NCBI RefSeq assembly: GCF_029888045.1
Contig: NZ_JARXRN010000020.1
Location: 1 to 64,000, forward strand
Direction: 5' to 3'
Origin: Luteimonas rhizosphaericola
Lineage (GTDB): Bacteria; Pseudomonadota; Gammaproteobacteria; Xanthomonadales; Xanthomonadaceae
DNA: 64,000 bases
Shown here: piece after piece, positions 45,384 to 54,943 of the stretch
How positions within the stretch are numbered: position 1 is the stretch's first letter
How the letters are laid out: every line of letters starts with the position of its first letter
Program-made: the position numbers and the translations under genes
Notes under the pieces: model-generated
Seen by the model: only the letters and a program-made list of their open reading frames with translations
What the model was told of the DNA's origin: nothing
Database searches by the model: none

Positions 45384-47009
45384 ATGCTGCCGCGATTCCA
45401 GCCTGGACCGCTCCGCCTGGCGGCGCTCCTGCTGGCGTGCGCGTGCATGGCTCCTGTGGCGGCCGCGGCCGCGGTCGCGAACGAACGCCCGGGCACCGAC
45501 ACGATCGACGCCGTGGTCGACGACGCAATCGCCCGCTACCAGCCCCCCGGGCTGGCCGTGGGCGTGGTGGTCGACGGCGAGGTCGTGTACACGCGCACCC
45601 ACGGTGAACGCGTGGCCGGGGCAGGGGAGGCGATCGACCGCGACACGCTGTTCAAGATCGCGTCCAACAGCAAGGCCATGACCGCCGCGCTGCTGGCGCG
45701 CCTGGTCGACCAGGGCAAGCTCGCCTGGACCGACCCCGTGGTCGAGCACCTGCCGGACTTCCGGATGCACGACGACTGGGTGACGCGCGAGATGCAGGTG
45801 CGCGACCTGCTCATCCACAACAGCGGGCTGGGCGCCGGGGCAGGGGACCTGATGCTCTGGCCGGGCCCGAACCGGTTCACCCGCGCCGACGTGATCCGCG
45901 GCCTGCGGCACCTGAAGCCGGTCTACAGCTTCCGCTCGCGCTACGCATACGACAACACGCTCTACATCGTCGCCGGCGAGGTGGCCGCGGCCGCCGGGGG
46001 CGCGCCATACGACACGCTGGTCCGGCGCGAACTGTTCGCGCCGCTGGGCATGGACCGCTGCCAGATCGGCGAGTGGCGGCGCGACGCGGTCGGCAACCTG
46101 GCGCAGCCGCATGCACAAGGCGAGGGCGGCGTACCGGTGGCCAGCGGCGTCGACGAGGACGTGATCCCGGACGTCCCGATGATGGCCGCCGGCGGCATCC
46201 GCTGCAGCCTCGACGACATGCTGCGCTGGACGCGGATGTGGTTACAGCCCGACAGCATCGGCCTGGATGCGGAGGGTCGCCCGTGGCTGTCGCGAGCGCA
46301 GCGCGAGGAGGTCTGGCGCACGCACATGCCGATGCCGCTGACGCAGCGCATGCGCGAATGGGACGCCAGCCACTTTTCCGCCTACGGCTATGGCTGGCGG
46401 CTCACCGATGTCGACGGCACCTGGAAGGTGTCGCACACCGGCACCCTCTCGGGCATGTACTCGGCGCTCACCCTGCTGCCGGAGCTCGATGTCGGATTCG
46501 TCGTGCTGATCAATGGCGATGCGGACGAGCTGCGCACTGTGCTCACGCAGGCGCTGGTGAAGCGCTTCACGCGGCCCGATGCGCCCGAACTGGATGTCGC
46601 CCACTATGCGGGCCTGCTGGAGCGCGAGCGCGCGTCGCGTCCGGCCGCGGCCCGGGACGCCGCGCTCGCGCAGCCTCGCACCGCAGTCACCCAGGACGAG
46701 TTGGCGTCGGTCACCGGCCGCTACCGCGACCCGTGGTTTGGCGAGGTGGCGTTGTGCGGAACGGGCACGACTGTCGAGTTCCGCTCCGCCATGTCGCCAC
46801 GGCTGCAGGGCACCGTCATGCGCAGCGGCCAACGCCTGCTGGTGGACTGGACGGATCCTGGCGTAGACGCGGAGGCGTGGCTCGACGTGAGCGGATCGGA
46901 CGGGCAGGCCACCGGCCTGGCCATGGCCAAGGTCGATCCGGAGGCGGATTTCAGCTATGACTACGAAGACCTGGATTTCCAGCGCATCGGCGACTGTCCG
47001 GCGCCCTGA
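45384..47009 (+). CDS. Serine hydrolase, beta-lactamase/D-aminopeptidase (class C) family
   Basis: This 541-residue serine hydrolase of the penicillin-binding/beta-lactamase fold has a signal peptide (LAALLLACACMAPVAAAAAVA). Active-site motifs: SNSK (S-x-x-K), YDN (Y-x-N) in RYAYDNTLYIVAG, and HTG in VSHTGTLSGMYS. A C-terminal lipocalin-like extension starts about residue 430. Members cleave D-amino-acid peptides or esters; a beta-lactamase role is less likely given the context. The ATG is chosen; a GTG two codons before (45378) overlaps the receptor stop. Confidence 0.82.
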   Translation: MLPRFQPGPLRLAALLLACACMAPVAAAAAVANERPGTDTIDAVVDDAIARYQPPGLAVGVVVDGEVVYTRTHGERVAGAGEAIDRDTLFKIASNSKAMTAALLARLVDQGKLAWTDPVVEHLPDFRMHDDWVTREMQVRDLLIHNSGLGAGAGDLMLWPGPNRFTRADVIRGLRHLKPVYSFRSRYAYDNTLYIVAGEVAAAAGGAPYDTLVRRELFAPLGMDRCQIGEWRRDAVGNLAQPHAQGEGGVPVASGVDEDVIPDVPMMAAGGIRCSLDDMLRWTRMWLQPDSIGLDAEGRPWLSRAQREEVWRTHMPMPLTQRMREWDASHFSAYGYGWRLTDVDGTWKVSHTGTLSGMYSALTLLPELDVGFVVLINGDADELRTVLTQALVKRFTRPDAPELDVAHYAGLLERERASRPAAARDAALAQPRTAVTQDELASVTGRYRDPWFGEVALCGTGTTVEFRSAMSPRLQGTVMRSGQRLLVDWTDPGVDAEAWLDVSGSDGQATGLAMAKVDPEADFSYDYEDLDFQRIGDCPAP

Positions 47010-47733
47010 GCGCGTCCTGCGCGCGTGCGCGGTCGTGCTCGCGCTGGCGTGCGCCGCGTGCGCGACGCCAGCTGCACGGCCGGGGCAGGGGACTGCACCG
47101 GACGCGACGCCCGAGGCCGTGGGGATGGTGGACATCCGCACCCTGGTGCCGGACATCGACACCGACATCCGCTACGCCGGGCGCGACAACTTCACCGGTA
47201 CGCGCGTGGAGGGCTACGAGGCGGCGAAATGCTACCTGCTGCGTCCGGCGGCCGAGGCGCTCGCCGCGCTGGAGCGCGAGCTGCGACCGCAGGGCCTGCG
47301 CCTGAGGATCTTCGACTGCTACCGGCCCGCGCGCGCCGTGCGCCAGTTCGTGCGCTGGGCCGCGGACGCGTCGGACCAGCGCACCAAGGCGGCGTACTAC
47401 CCTGCGCTCGACAAATCCACGCTGGTCCCCGGCTACATCGCCGACCGCTCTGGCCACAGCAAGGGCGCGACCGTCGATCTCACCCTGATGCGCTGCGAGG
47501 GGCCGTCACCGGGCACCTGCCGGCCGCTGGACATGGGCACGCCGTTCGACTTCTTCGATCCACGCGCGAACACCGCACACCCGCATCTCGAGCAGGCACA
47601 GCGCGATAATCGGACGCGGCTGGTGGCCGCAATGTCGGCCCACGGGTTCGAGAACTACCCGATGGAGTGGTGGCACTACACCTTCGACCTGCAGCCGCCG
47701 CCGGACGTCTTCCATGACGTTCCGGTGCGCTGA
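46957..47733 (+). CDS. D-alanyl-D-alanine dipeptidase (VanX family, M15D)
   Basis: This 258-residue zinc dipeptidase splits D-Ala-D-Ala. Zinc ligands and catalytic residues are visible in SGHSKGATVDL (His, Asp) and MEWWHYTFD (Glu, His), with the family's YRPARAV arginine. A lipoprotein-type signal (VVLALACAACATPA) suggests periplasmic or envelope location. The ATG lies 53 bp inside the preceding gene; an internal start after 47009 would remove most of the signal. With the upstream hydrolase it would let the cell use the terminal D-Ala-D-Ala of murein peptides. It does not indicate vancomycin resistance, as vanH/vanA are absent. Confidence 0.87.
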   Translation: MTTKTWISSASATVRRPERVLRACAVVLALACAACATPAARPGQGTAPDATPEAVGMVDIRTLVPDIDTDIRYAGRDNFTGTRVEGYEAAKCYLLRPAAEALAALERELRPQGLRLRIFDCYRPARAVRQFVRWAADASDQRTKAAYYPALDKSTLVPGYIADRSGHSKGATVDLTLMRCEGPSPGTCRPLDMGTPFDFFDPRANTAHPHLEQAQRDNRTRLVAAMSAHGFENYPMEWWHYTFDLQPPPDVFHDVPVR

Positions 47734-47749
47734 GACCGGGAGCGGACGA

Positions 47750-47923
47750 TCAGCCGATCTTCTTGAAGGTGTTCGTGTTGCCGAGCTTCTCGATCTTGCC
47801 GCCGCTCTTGCGGAAGGCGGCAAGGTCACCTTCGAGCTGCTCACGGGTGAGGGTGGCGGTCTGCTTGCCGCCGGAGCGGCCGGACTTGCGCAGGACGGTG
47901 CTGTTGCTCTTGCTCGGGGGCAT
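47750..47923 (-). CDS. Small conserved-type hypothetical protein
   Basis: A 57-residue basic protein, unrecognised family, starting MPPSKSNSTVLRKSGRSGGK and ending GNTNTFKKIG. The length, lysine-rich composition and helical middle (LTREQLEGDLAAFRKSGGKI) suggest a nucleic-acid or ribosome-associated role, but this is guesswork. ATG 47923 is chosen over an upstream extension with atypical composition. Convergent with vanX. Confidence 0.55.
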   Translation of the reverse strand: MPPSKSNSTVLRKSGRSGGKQTATLTREQLEGDLAAFRKSGGKIEKLGNTNTFKKIG

Positions 47924-48085
47924 CAGGACTTCACTTGTTGCGAAACAACGGTGAAGCATAGCGGGCCCGGTGTAAAAAAACGTCAAATGGCGTGTGCCGG
48001 CCGGATCGCCGCAGGTTCGGCGGAGATCGCCGCAAACAGGGGCCAATCTCACGCAAACTGAGATCAGGCCGATTTCACATGGCGC

Positions 48086-49395
<1,310 letters not shown>

Positions 49396-49416
49396 CTAGG
49401 GCAGGGGATAGGGGCA

Positions 49417-49512
49417 ATGGACGAACTCGACTACCGCCACGCGCTCATGCGCCCGATGTACGAAGCGCGCACCGCTGTGCGTGAGATCCCCACCGGGGAC
49501 ATCTGGGCATGA
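49417..49512 (+). CDS. Small phage protein (31 residues)
   Basis: A short frame starting MDELDYRHALMRPMYEARTA, with GGGG 3-6 bases before the ATG. Its stop overlaps the start of the zinc-ribbon gene (GCATGAGC), the coupling seen in the rest of the phage operon. No family recognised. Confidence 0.45.
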   Translation: MDELDYRHALMRPMYEARTAVREIPTGDIWA

Positions 49513-49718
49513 GCGGCCACAACTTCTGCGCCGACTGCGGCGACCATCTGGATAGCGCGTCGTCGCTGTGCGAGGACTGTTCTGCCGCGCTTGCCGCTGA
49601 ACTCGGTCAGTGCGTCGAGTGCGGCGCTGAGGGTGAGGAAGTCGAAGACGACGGCGATCCCGACAGCCCGTATGCGGGCGCCCGGTTCTACTGCCGCAGC
49701 TGCGAGGCCGTGTGGTGA
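49509..49718 (+). CDS. Small phage zinc-ribbon protein
   Basis: A 69-residue acidic protein with four CxxC pairs (FCADCGD, LCEDCSA, CVECGA, YCRSCEA), enough to bind two zinc ions. Such proteins are often found before rep in inoviruses. Likely a DNA- or protein-binding regulator, role unknown. Overlaps both neighbours by four bases. Confidence 0.7.
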   Translation: MSGHNFCADCGDHLDSASSLCEDCSAALAAELGQCVECGAEGEEVEDDGDPDSPYAGARFYCRSCEAVW

Positions 49719-49864
49719 CCCGCTGCCTGCTCTGGGGTGCGAACTCCATCGTTTTCGCTGCGCTCGCTGCGCATCCCAACCTCACGGGTGCATGGGCGGC
49801 GGGCGCTGCCGGCGTCGCCGCACTGTGCTGGCTGCGTGGCTTTCAGGTTGCCCGCTGTGGCTGA
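49715..49864 (+). CDS. Small phage membrane protein
   Basis: A 49-residue frame starting with GTG overlapping the previous stop (TGTGGTGA). The sequence is hydrophobic (SIVFAALAAHPNLTGAWAAG and GVAALCWLRGF), which suggests one or two membrane segments. It is supported mainly by the overlapping start and by filling an otherwise empty interval. Confidence 0.5.
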   Translation: MTRCLLWGANSIVFAALAAHPNLTGAWAAGAAGVAALCWLRGFQVARCG

Positions 49865-50063
49865 TGTGATCGCCCGCGAGTTCGGCAAGTTCGTGGAGGG
49901 TCGGCGCTGCGCGCAGGCCCAGCTGGATGCCGCGCTGCGTCGCTGCGAACTGATCGGCGCGCACCCCGATGCGTGCGAGCGCGTCCGCGCGGCGCTCGAT
50001 GAGCGCAAGGCGTGGGACGACGCAATGCGTCACGTCCCGATCTTCGTGGAGTCCGCCGCGTGA
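49857..50063 (+). CDS. Hypothetical phage protein
   Basis: A 68-residue helical protein starting with GTG (GTGGCTGATGTG), ending VPIFVESAA; four cysteine or histidine residues are scattered but form no motif. It overlaps the rep start (GCGTGAGC). Family not recognised. Confidence 0.55.
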   Translation: MADVIAREFGKFVEGRRCAQAQLDAALRRCELIGAHPDACERVRAALDERKAWDDAMRHVPIFVESAA

Positions 50064-51184
50064 GCCGGGGCGTCGCTCTTGGACTCCCCTCGTCTAACAG
50101 GGGAGTCAGTGAAACTGAACGTATCGGGGTGGTGATCGACTGGATGGCCGCTTCGGTTGATCTTCTGGCCGTTCTGGACGCCAACGGCGACACCGACGAC
50201 CGCTCCGCGCTGCTCAACGATCTCAACGGCACGGTCGGAACGAACGTCGCCGAGGTCTCCGGCATCGTTGCGCGCCACTTCTTCGGCGACGTTTTCCAAG
50301 TCGGCGATCCCGGTCGCGGCCGCTTCTACGCGTGGCGCTGCAAGCTGGAGAACGAAAGCGGCGACATGGTCGGCCTGATCGAACTTGGCGGCCCTGCCAC
50401 GGTGCGCAATGACGGTACGATCACCGCGCGGATCGAACTTACGGGCGTGGGCTGCCGCCTGTACGAAACCAGCAGCGGCAGCGACCATGCGGAGCGGTGG
50501 TCGCTGCTCGCTTCGCTGCTGGGCCTCTGCGATGCGCGCTTGACGCGCATCGACATAGCGGCAGACGACTTCGCCGGCCAGTACCCCATCGCCTGGGCAC
50601 TGGATCAGTACGAAGCGGGCAGCTTCGACCGGCGCGGCCAGCGCCCCAAAGCCCGCCTGATCGATGACATGGGCAACAAGACGGGCAAGACCCTGTACGT
50701 CGGGAGCCGCCAGTCCGAGAACCAGCTGCGCATCTACGAAAAGGGCAGGGAGCAAGGCGACCCGGATAGTCCTTGGGTCCGCTTCGAAGGCGAGTTCCAT
50801 CACAGCAACCGCCGCGAATTGCCGCTCGACATGCTGACCGATCCCGCGCCGTATCTGGTGGGCGCGTACCCGGTTCTCGATTTCGTCAGCGGCATCGGCG
50901 AACGCCTCCGGGTCGCCGCGGCCGAGGTCGCCGCCAACTGCGTGCGCGCCGTGACGCATTTCCGCCGCCAGTACGGGCCGATGCTCAACGCGATGCTGCA
51001 CGCCTCGGGCGGCGATCAATCCACGCTAGCCAAGCTGGTGCTTGGCGCAACCCGCTCCACGCTGCCGGCGTGGTGCCCCAATGCGGACGCGGCGGCGCAA
51101 CTGCTGTCCGTCCTGCTGTTCGCCCCGTCCGGGGTACCTGAGGCCGGGAACGGCCATTCCACCGCAGAGCCTAAGGAGGCCTGA
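50060..51184 (+). CDS. Phage replication initiation protein (gII/Rep_trans)
   Basis: This 374-residue rolling-circle replication initiator resembles the replication initiation factor family (PF02486) of Cf1/phiLf-type phages. Segments: RLTRIDIAADDFAGQYPI with its Asp pair, KTLYVGSRQSENQLRIYEKG with the nicking tyrosine candidates, and FEGEFHHSNRRELPLDML. GTG 50060 overlaps the upstream stop. It nicks the plus-strand origin and directs phage DNA synthesis. Confidence 0.88.
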   Translation: MSRGVALGLPSSNRGVSETERIGVVIDWMAASVDLLAVLDANGDTDDRSALLNDLNGTVGTNVAEVSGIVARHFFGDVFQVGDPGRGRFYAWRCKLENESGDMVGLIELGGPATVRNDGTITARIELTGVGCRLYETSSGSDHAERWSLLASLLGLCDARLTRIDIAADDFAGQYPIAWALDQYEAGSFDRRGQRPKARLIDDMGNKTGKTLYVGSRQSENQLRIYEKGREQGDPDSPWVRFEGEFHHSNRRELPLDMLTDPAPYLVGAYPVLDFVSGIGERLRVAAAEVAANCVRAVTHFRRQYGPMLNAMLHASGGDQSTLAKLVLGATRSTLPAWCPNADAAAQLLSVLLFAPSGVPEAGNGHSTAEPKEA

Positions 51185-51186
51185 CT

Positions 51187-51474
51187 ATGAAGTGCATCGT
51201 CACCGAAGCGACCATCAACACCCGCGAGGGCGTCGCCCGCGAAACCGGCAAGCCGTATCGCATGGACAACCAGCCCGCCACGCTGGAATTCCCGAACGGC
51301 GAGCGCCGCAACATCGAGTTGCAGCACGACCCGAAGGATGCGCCGCTGCCGGTCGGCGAGTACGTGCCCAAGCCGACCGCGTACTACCTCGACAGCAAGA
51401 AGAACATCGTCGTCTCGCGCCGCGCCCGTAGCTGGGAGCCGGTGCAGACCGCGAAGGCTGTCAAGGCCGCCTGA
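51187..51474 (+). CDS. Phage single-stranded DNA-binding protein (gV)
   Basis: A 95-residue OB-type protein that coats nascent phage ssDNA (helix-destabilising protein family, PF02303). RBS AAGGAGG is present in the end of rep. Basic C-terminus, typical size, and position directly after rep support the call. Confidence 0.82.
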   Translation: MKCIVTEATINTREGVARETGKPYRMDNQPATLEFPNGERRNIELQHDPKDAPLPVGEYVPKPTAYYLDSKKNIVVSRRARSWEPVQTAKAVKAA

Positions 51475-51476
51475 CC

Positions 51477-51722
51477 GTGGCCCTGTGCGTAGCCCTGGCA
51501 CCCGATGGGACATTGCAGCCCACGGGTCAAGCGCTGTCGGAGTGCGGGGGCTACGCCCTGATTTCCCCCGTCGAGGCCTCGCAGCTGGCGTTGCTGGAAA
51601 GCTTCTTCGCGCTGCCGGATCCAGCCGAGGCCTCGGCCATGTTCACCCTCATTGTTACGTCCATCGTTGGTGCGTTCCTCACGGGGCGCGCCTTCGGAAA
51701 GCCGGCAAACCTCGTCCGTTAA
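51477..51722 (+). CDS. Small phage membrane protein (probable minor coat)
   Basis: An 81-residue product starting GTG 51477 with a C-terminal membrane helix (MFTLIVTSIVGAFLTGRAFG). Position between gV and the major coat gene suggests a minor virion or assembly protein similar to gVII/gIX. Confidence 0.65.
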   Translation: MALCVALAPDGTLQPTGQALSECGGYALISPVEASQLALLESFFALPDPAEASAMFTLIVTSIVGAFLTGRAFGKPANLVR

Positions 51723-51753
51723 TCGAGGCTCACCCACGAAAGGAGTAGCTGTA

Positions 51754-51882
51754 ATGGCAACCCTGTTCGCCGACGTCGATGTCGCCGACGTCATCCTCGC
51801 GCTGGCAGCGGGTGCGGGCCTGATGGCCCTCATCAACTTCACCGCGTTCGGCGGCCGCAAGGCCGCTTCCATCGCCCGCTGA
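51754..51882 (+). CDS. Phage major coat protein (gVIII)
   Basis: A 42-residue product: short acidic N-terminus (MATLFADVDVADV), membrane helix (ILALAAGAGLMALINFTAFG) and basic C-terminus (GRKAASIAR), the classic major coat layout. No cleavable signal is obvious. Strong RBS (AAAGGAGTAGCTGTA). A large hairpin follows ten bases downstream. Confidence 0.85.
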   Translation: MATLFADVDVADVILALAAGAGLMALINFTAFGGRKAASIAR

Positions 51883-51891
51883 TGGAGGACA

Positions 51892-51933
51892 GACCCGCAC
51901 CACGCACGGCACCTGCCGTGCGTCGTGCGGGTC
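51892..51933 (+). terminator. Large hairpin after the major coat gene
   Basis: A 20-bp stem with a single mismatch: left arm GACCCGCACCACGCACGGCA, loop CC, right arm TGCCGTGCGTCGTGCGGGTC. There is no T-run, so it could be a partial terminator, an mRNA stabiliser, or the packaging signal. Confidence 0.75.
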
Positions 51934-51943
51934 GATTTCCGTT

Positions 51944-52021
51944 ATGACCCTCTCGATGATCCTCGTTGCTCTGTTCGCCATGTGCTGCGGCGTCGCAGCC
52001 GTCAAGGGCTTGGACGAATGA
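51944..52021 (+). CDS. Tiny phage membrane protein (25 residues, gVII/gIX-like)
   Basis: The frame MTLSMILVALFAMCCGVAAV plus KGLDE is almost entirely one hydrophobic helix. Its stop overlaps the ATG of the adsorption protein gene (GAATGAAA). The size fits the tiny tip proteins of inoviruses. Confidence 0.65.
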   Translation: MTLSMILVALFAMCCGVAAVKGLDE

Positions 52022-53274
52022 AAACCTTCTGGAAGTTGACCCGCTGGGCGCGTGCGCTGCGGTTCTGGTTCTTCATCATCGCCGCCGGGCTTGCGTATCT
52101 CGGATGCAGCGGCGAGGCGCGTGCACAGACGTGCAACCCGAGTCCGGCGGTCAACGGCGGCAATTGCACGCGACCGGAAGCGCTTGCGATGTGCAACGAA
52201 CAGCGCTTGGCGTACAGCCCGAACCCGAATCACACGGTATGCGCGCTCGCGACCAATAGCTACATCGCCAGAACGTATCCGGGTGGATCGTGGATCACCG
52301 GGGCGCCGCACCATCGGTATCAGTTCTACTGGTCCAACGAGTGTCCCGCAGGCAGCGCGTGGGACCCCGCGACCAATACCTGTACGCGAGGGTGCGCGAC
52401 GAAACCGTCGCTGCCGAATCGCGCTTTCCCTGGAACGGGTGGTGCGTGCGTCGAGGGCTGCGCGTATAGCGTCGTGTTCGACCCCTCCACGCCCGGCGCG
52501 TCCGGCACGCTTGAAATCGGCGGCACCGCGTACCACTGGGGTACGCTCGCCCCGACCGGTGCCGAATGCAGCACGACGACGGAAGTGCGCGAGCACAACC
52601 CGAATCGCTCTACATGTGTAGCGACTGGCGGCGGTTTCTCCGAGTGCGTTGAACCCTCGGGCCGGCACTGCGTCACTGGTGCGCAGGGCGGCCGATACTG
52701 CTGGGAGCCGGGCCAGACCGGTCCTCGATCCAACAGCCAAGGCACGGAAGGTGCAACGCGCACGCCTGAGGGCGAGACGCCGCGCAAGCCGCCGAATATG
52801 CCGGACGCGACGGGCACGACCGGCGCGACCACGACGATCAACAACACGACGACGACGACCACGACGTACACCGGATCCGGTGGGACGCCGGGTCAGGGTG
52901 AGACGGGAGAGGGTGGTCGCGATGGCCCCGGCAGCGGCGATGGCACCGGAGACGGTGAGGGCGAGGGCGACGGTCCCGGCAGCCCCGGTGCTACGCCCGG
53001 TGATCAGTACGAACCGGGTGAAGCGACGGTCGGCTCTGTCGTGTCGGATTACCTCGCACGCATTGGCGATGCGCCGATCATCGATGCGGTCGGCGGCTTC
53101 TTTGAAGTGAGCGCAAGCGGTTCGTGCCCGACGTGGACGCGGACGTTCTTCGGCAAGTCGGTCACGATTGATTTCTTCTGCATGAGCGAGATGCAGCCGG
53201 TATATACCGGCATCGGCATTTGCATGCTGGTGGTGTTCGCGTGGGCCGCGTTCCGCATCGGCTTTCTGGACTGA
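52018..53274 (+). CDS. Phage adsorption protein (gIII)
   Basis: This 418-residue virion tip protein has a signal sequence (about 12-37, FIIAAGLAYLGCSGEARAQ), a cysteine-rich N-terminal receptor-binding part, a low-complexity Thr- then Gly-rich linker (NNTTTTTTTYTGSGGTPG; GDGTGDGEGEGDG), and a C-terminal domain ending with a membrane anchor (GIGICMLVVFAWAAFRIGFLD). This is the classic gIII order. It decides host range through the pilus. Confidence 0.85.
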   Translation: MKTFWKLTRWARALRFWFFIIAAGLAYLGCSGEARAQTCNPSPAVNGGNCTRPEALAMCNEQRLAYSPNPNHTVCALATNSYIARTYPGGSWITGAPHHRYQFYWSNECPAGSAWDPATNTCTRGCATKPSLPNRAFPGTGGACVEGCAYSVVFDPSTPGASGTLEIGGTAYHWGTLAPTGAECSTTTEVREHNPNRSTCVATGGGFSECVEPSGRHCVTGAQGGRYCWEPGQTGPRSNSQGTEGATRTPEGETPRKPPNMPDATGTTGATTTINNTTTTTTTYTGSGGTPGQGETGEGGRDGPGSGDGTGDGEGEGDGPGSPGATPGDQYEPGEATVGSVVSDYLARIGDAPIIDAVGGFFEVSASGSCPTWTRTFFGKSVTIDFFCMSEMQPVYTGIGICMLVVFAWAAFRIGFLD

Positions 53275-53283
53275 GGGCGCATC

Positions 53284-53604
53284 ATGCAGGCGGGATGGCT
53301 TGATGATCTAACCAACTGGCTGCGCGACACGCTCGGAGGCCTCTGGGATGACTTCGTGGAGTTCATGGGCGATCTGCTCATCAGCGCGCTTGAAGCGCTC
53401 TGCGACTTCTTCGCGAGCCTGATCGAGTCGATCCCGGTCCCCGACTTCATCACGCAATATTCGCTCGACGGCCTCGTCTCGCAGCTGCCGCCGAACGTGC
53501 TGTGGTTCCTCGGCGTGATCAGGTTCCCTGAGTGCATTGCGCTGCTCGGCCTCGGTGTTGCGTTCCGGCTCATCCGCAAACTATTCACGCTGGGGCAGTG
53601 GTGA
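53284..53604 (+). CDS. Phage minor coat protein gVI (DUF2523)
   Basis: A 106-residue hydrophobic protein with long amphipathic helices (WLDDLTNWLRDTLGGLWDDF) and a C-terminal membrane helix (VLWFLGVIRFPECIALLGLG). It sits between gIII and zot, the usual place for the DUF2523 gVI gene, which completes and releases the virion. Confidence 0.8.
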   Translation: MQAGWLDDLTNWLRDTLGGLWDDFVEFMGDLLISALEALCDFFASLIESIPVPDFITQYSLDGLVSQLPPNVLWFLGVIRFPECIALLGLGVAFRLIRKLFTLGQW

Positions 53605-53605
53605 C

Positions 53606-54943
53606 ATGCTGATTTTTAACGAAGGACTGCCGCGCGCCGGCAAGAGTTACGACGCCGTCGCCAATCACCTGATCCCGGCGATCAAGTCCGGCCGGCATGT
53701 GTATGCGCGGCTCGATGGCCTCAATTTCTACGCCATCGCCCAGGTCTCGGGTGTGCCGGAGGATCGGGTGCGCGAACTGCTGCACGTTGTCGATCCGGGC
53801 GATGTTCCGGCGCTGTTCCGCATCACCGTCCACGCCGACAAGACGAAGTCGCTGAACCCGCAACTGCGGCGCGACTCGCTGTTCATCATCGATGAGGTAC
53901 ACGAGTTCTGGGTTGCGGCGCGCACCGATCTTGAGCCAGAGGTGGAGTGGTTCTTCGCCTACCACGGGCAATTCGGCCTCGATGGCGTGCTGATCTCGCA
54001 GGCGTACAAGCGTGTTCACGATGCGATTCGGCTGCGCGTTGAGCGCAAGCATCTGTTCCGCAAACTCAATTTCCTCCAGAAGCTGAAGCGCCGCAGCAAG
54101 GAAGATGTGTCGAAGCGCTACGTTAAGCGTTCGATGATCGCCATGGAGCCGGACCGGTTCATGGTGCTGACCAGCGAGGAATACGAGTACAACCCCGAGA
54201 TTTTCCCGTGCTACACCGGCTACCGCCCGGGCGTCGAGAACGTCGCGCCCTACGATCCGGGCTTCGGCGGCATCTTCTCGCGCGCGCAGAAGATCGCTTA
54301 TTTCAGCTGCATTGGCCTCGTCGCGTTCGCCGGTATCTATTTCGCGACCAAGTACAGCGGCGGCGATCAGCCTGCTGAGGATGCGGTCCCAGTGAGCTCG
54401 GCGCCTGCGGGCGATGCGCTCCCATCGGAGCCGGGGACGTTCTTCCAGCCAGAGCCGGCCATGATCGCAACTGCTGCGACCGTCGCGCCGACCGGTGCTG
54501 CGCTCGCGACGGCGCGCGAGGTCCGCGCGGAGGAGGGTGACCCGATGGTTGCCTACTTCGTCAACCTGACCCAGACCGCCCGGCCGCGTCTCTCGGCTGT
54601 GGTGGAGAGTGACAACGGTCGCTATGCCCTGATCGAGTGGCGCATCGGCAACGCCCAGGTCTTGGAGCGCGTCGATTCCCGCGATCTAGAAGCGCTCGGG
54701 TTCGTGGTCACGATCCATGAGCGTTACGCCACATTGGAGGCCGAGGGGCAGAAGTTGCTTGCAACCCGGTTCCCGCTCGATTCGCCCTACAGCGGCCCCG
54801 GTGCCGGTACGGGTGCCCCCACGACAGTGCCTTCGTCGGATGGCCTCGATCTCGCGCCGGGTGGCCCCAGCGGCGCATCTAGTGCGGCTGGTAGCGGCTA
54901 TGACCAGATCGCCGCGTATGGTCACTTCCGCCCGGGCCTGTAG
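53606..54943 (+). CDS. zot: Zonular occludens toxin-like assembly ATPase (Zot, gI)
   Basis: This 445-residue inner-membrane ATPase drives phage extrusion. Walker A GLPRAGKSYDA (K13), Walker B-like SLFIIDEVHEFW, a single membrane helix at about 228-250 (IAYFSCIGLVAFAGIYFATK) and a long periplasmic tail rich in Pro, Ala and Gly. The ATG at 53606 follows the gVI stop directly; the frame extends upstream but that part overlaps gVI. Confidence 0.9.
   Translation: MLIFNEGLPRAGKSYDAVANHLIPAIKSGRHVYARLDGLNFYAIAQVSGVPEDRVRELLHVVDPGDVPALFRITVHADKTKSLNPQLRRDSLFIIDEVHEFWVAARTDLEPEVEWFFAYHGQFGLDGVLISQAYKRVHDAIRLRVERKHLFRKLNFLQKLKRRSKEDVSKRYVKRSMIAMEPDRFMVLTSEEYEYNPEIFPCYTGYRPGVENVAPYDPGFGGIFSRAQKIAYFSCIGLVAFAGIYFATKYSGGDQPAEDAVPVSSAPAGDALPSEPGTFFQPEPAMIATAATVAPTGAALATAREVRAEEGDPMVAYFVNLTQTARPRLSAVVESDNGRYALIEWRIGNAQVLERVDSRDLEALGFVVTIHERYATLEAEGQKLLATRFPLDSPYSGPGAGTGAPTTVPSSDGLDLAPGGPSGASSAAGSGYDQIAAYGHFRPGL

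Noticed and set aside
45384-47009. Class C beta-lactamase resistance gene
   Set aside because: The motifs are those of the broad serine hydrolase family, the length is too great because of a C-terminal extension, and there is no AmpR-type regulator; the context favours a D-peptidase.
46957-47733. Possible vancomycin resistance gene (vanX)
   Set aside because: Only the D-Ala-D-Ala dipeptidase is present, with no vanH or ligase; the protein has a secretion signal and sits among murein-peptide genes, and the host is Gram-negative.
53606-54943. Zot as a true enterotoxin
   Set aside because: The protein has the Walker A ATPase and layout of inovirus gI assembly proteins; there is no reason to infer toxin activity beyond the family name.
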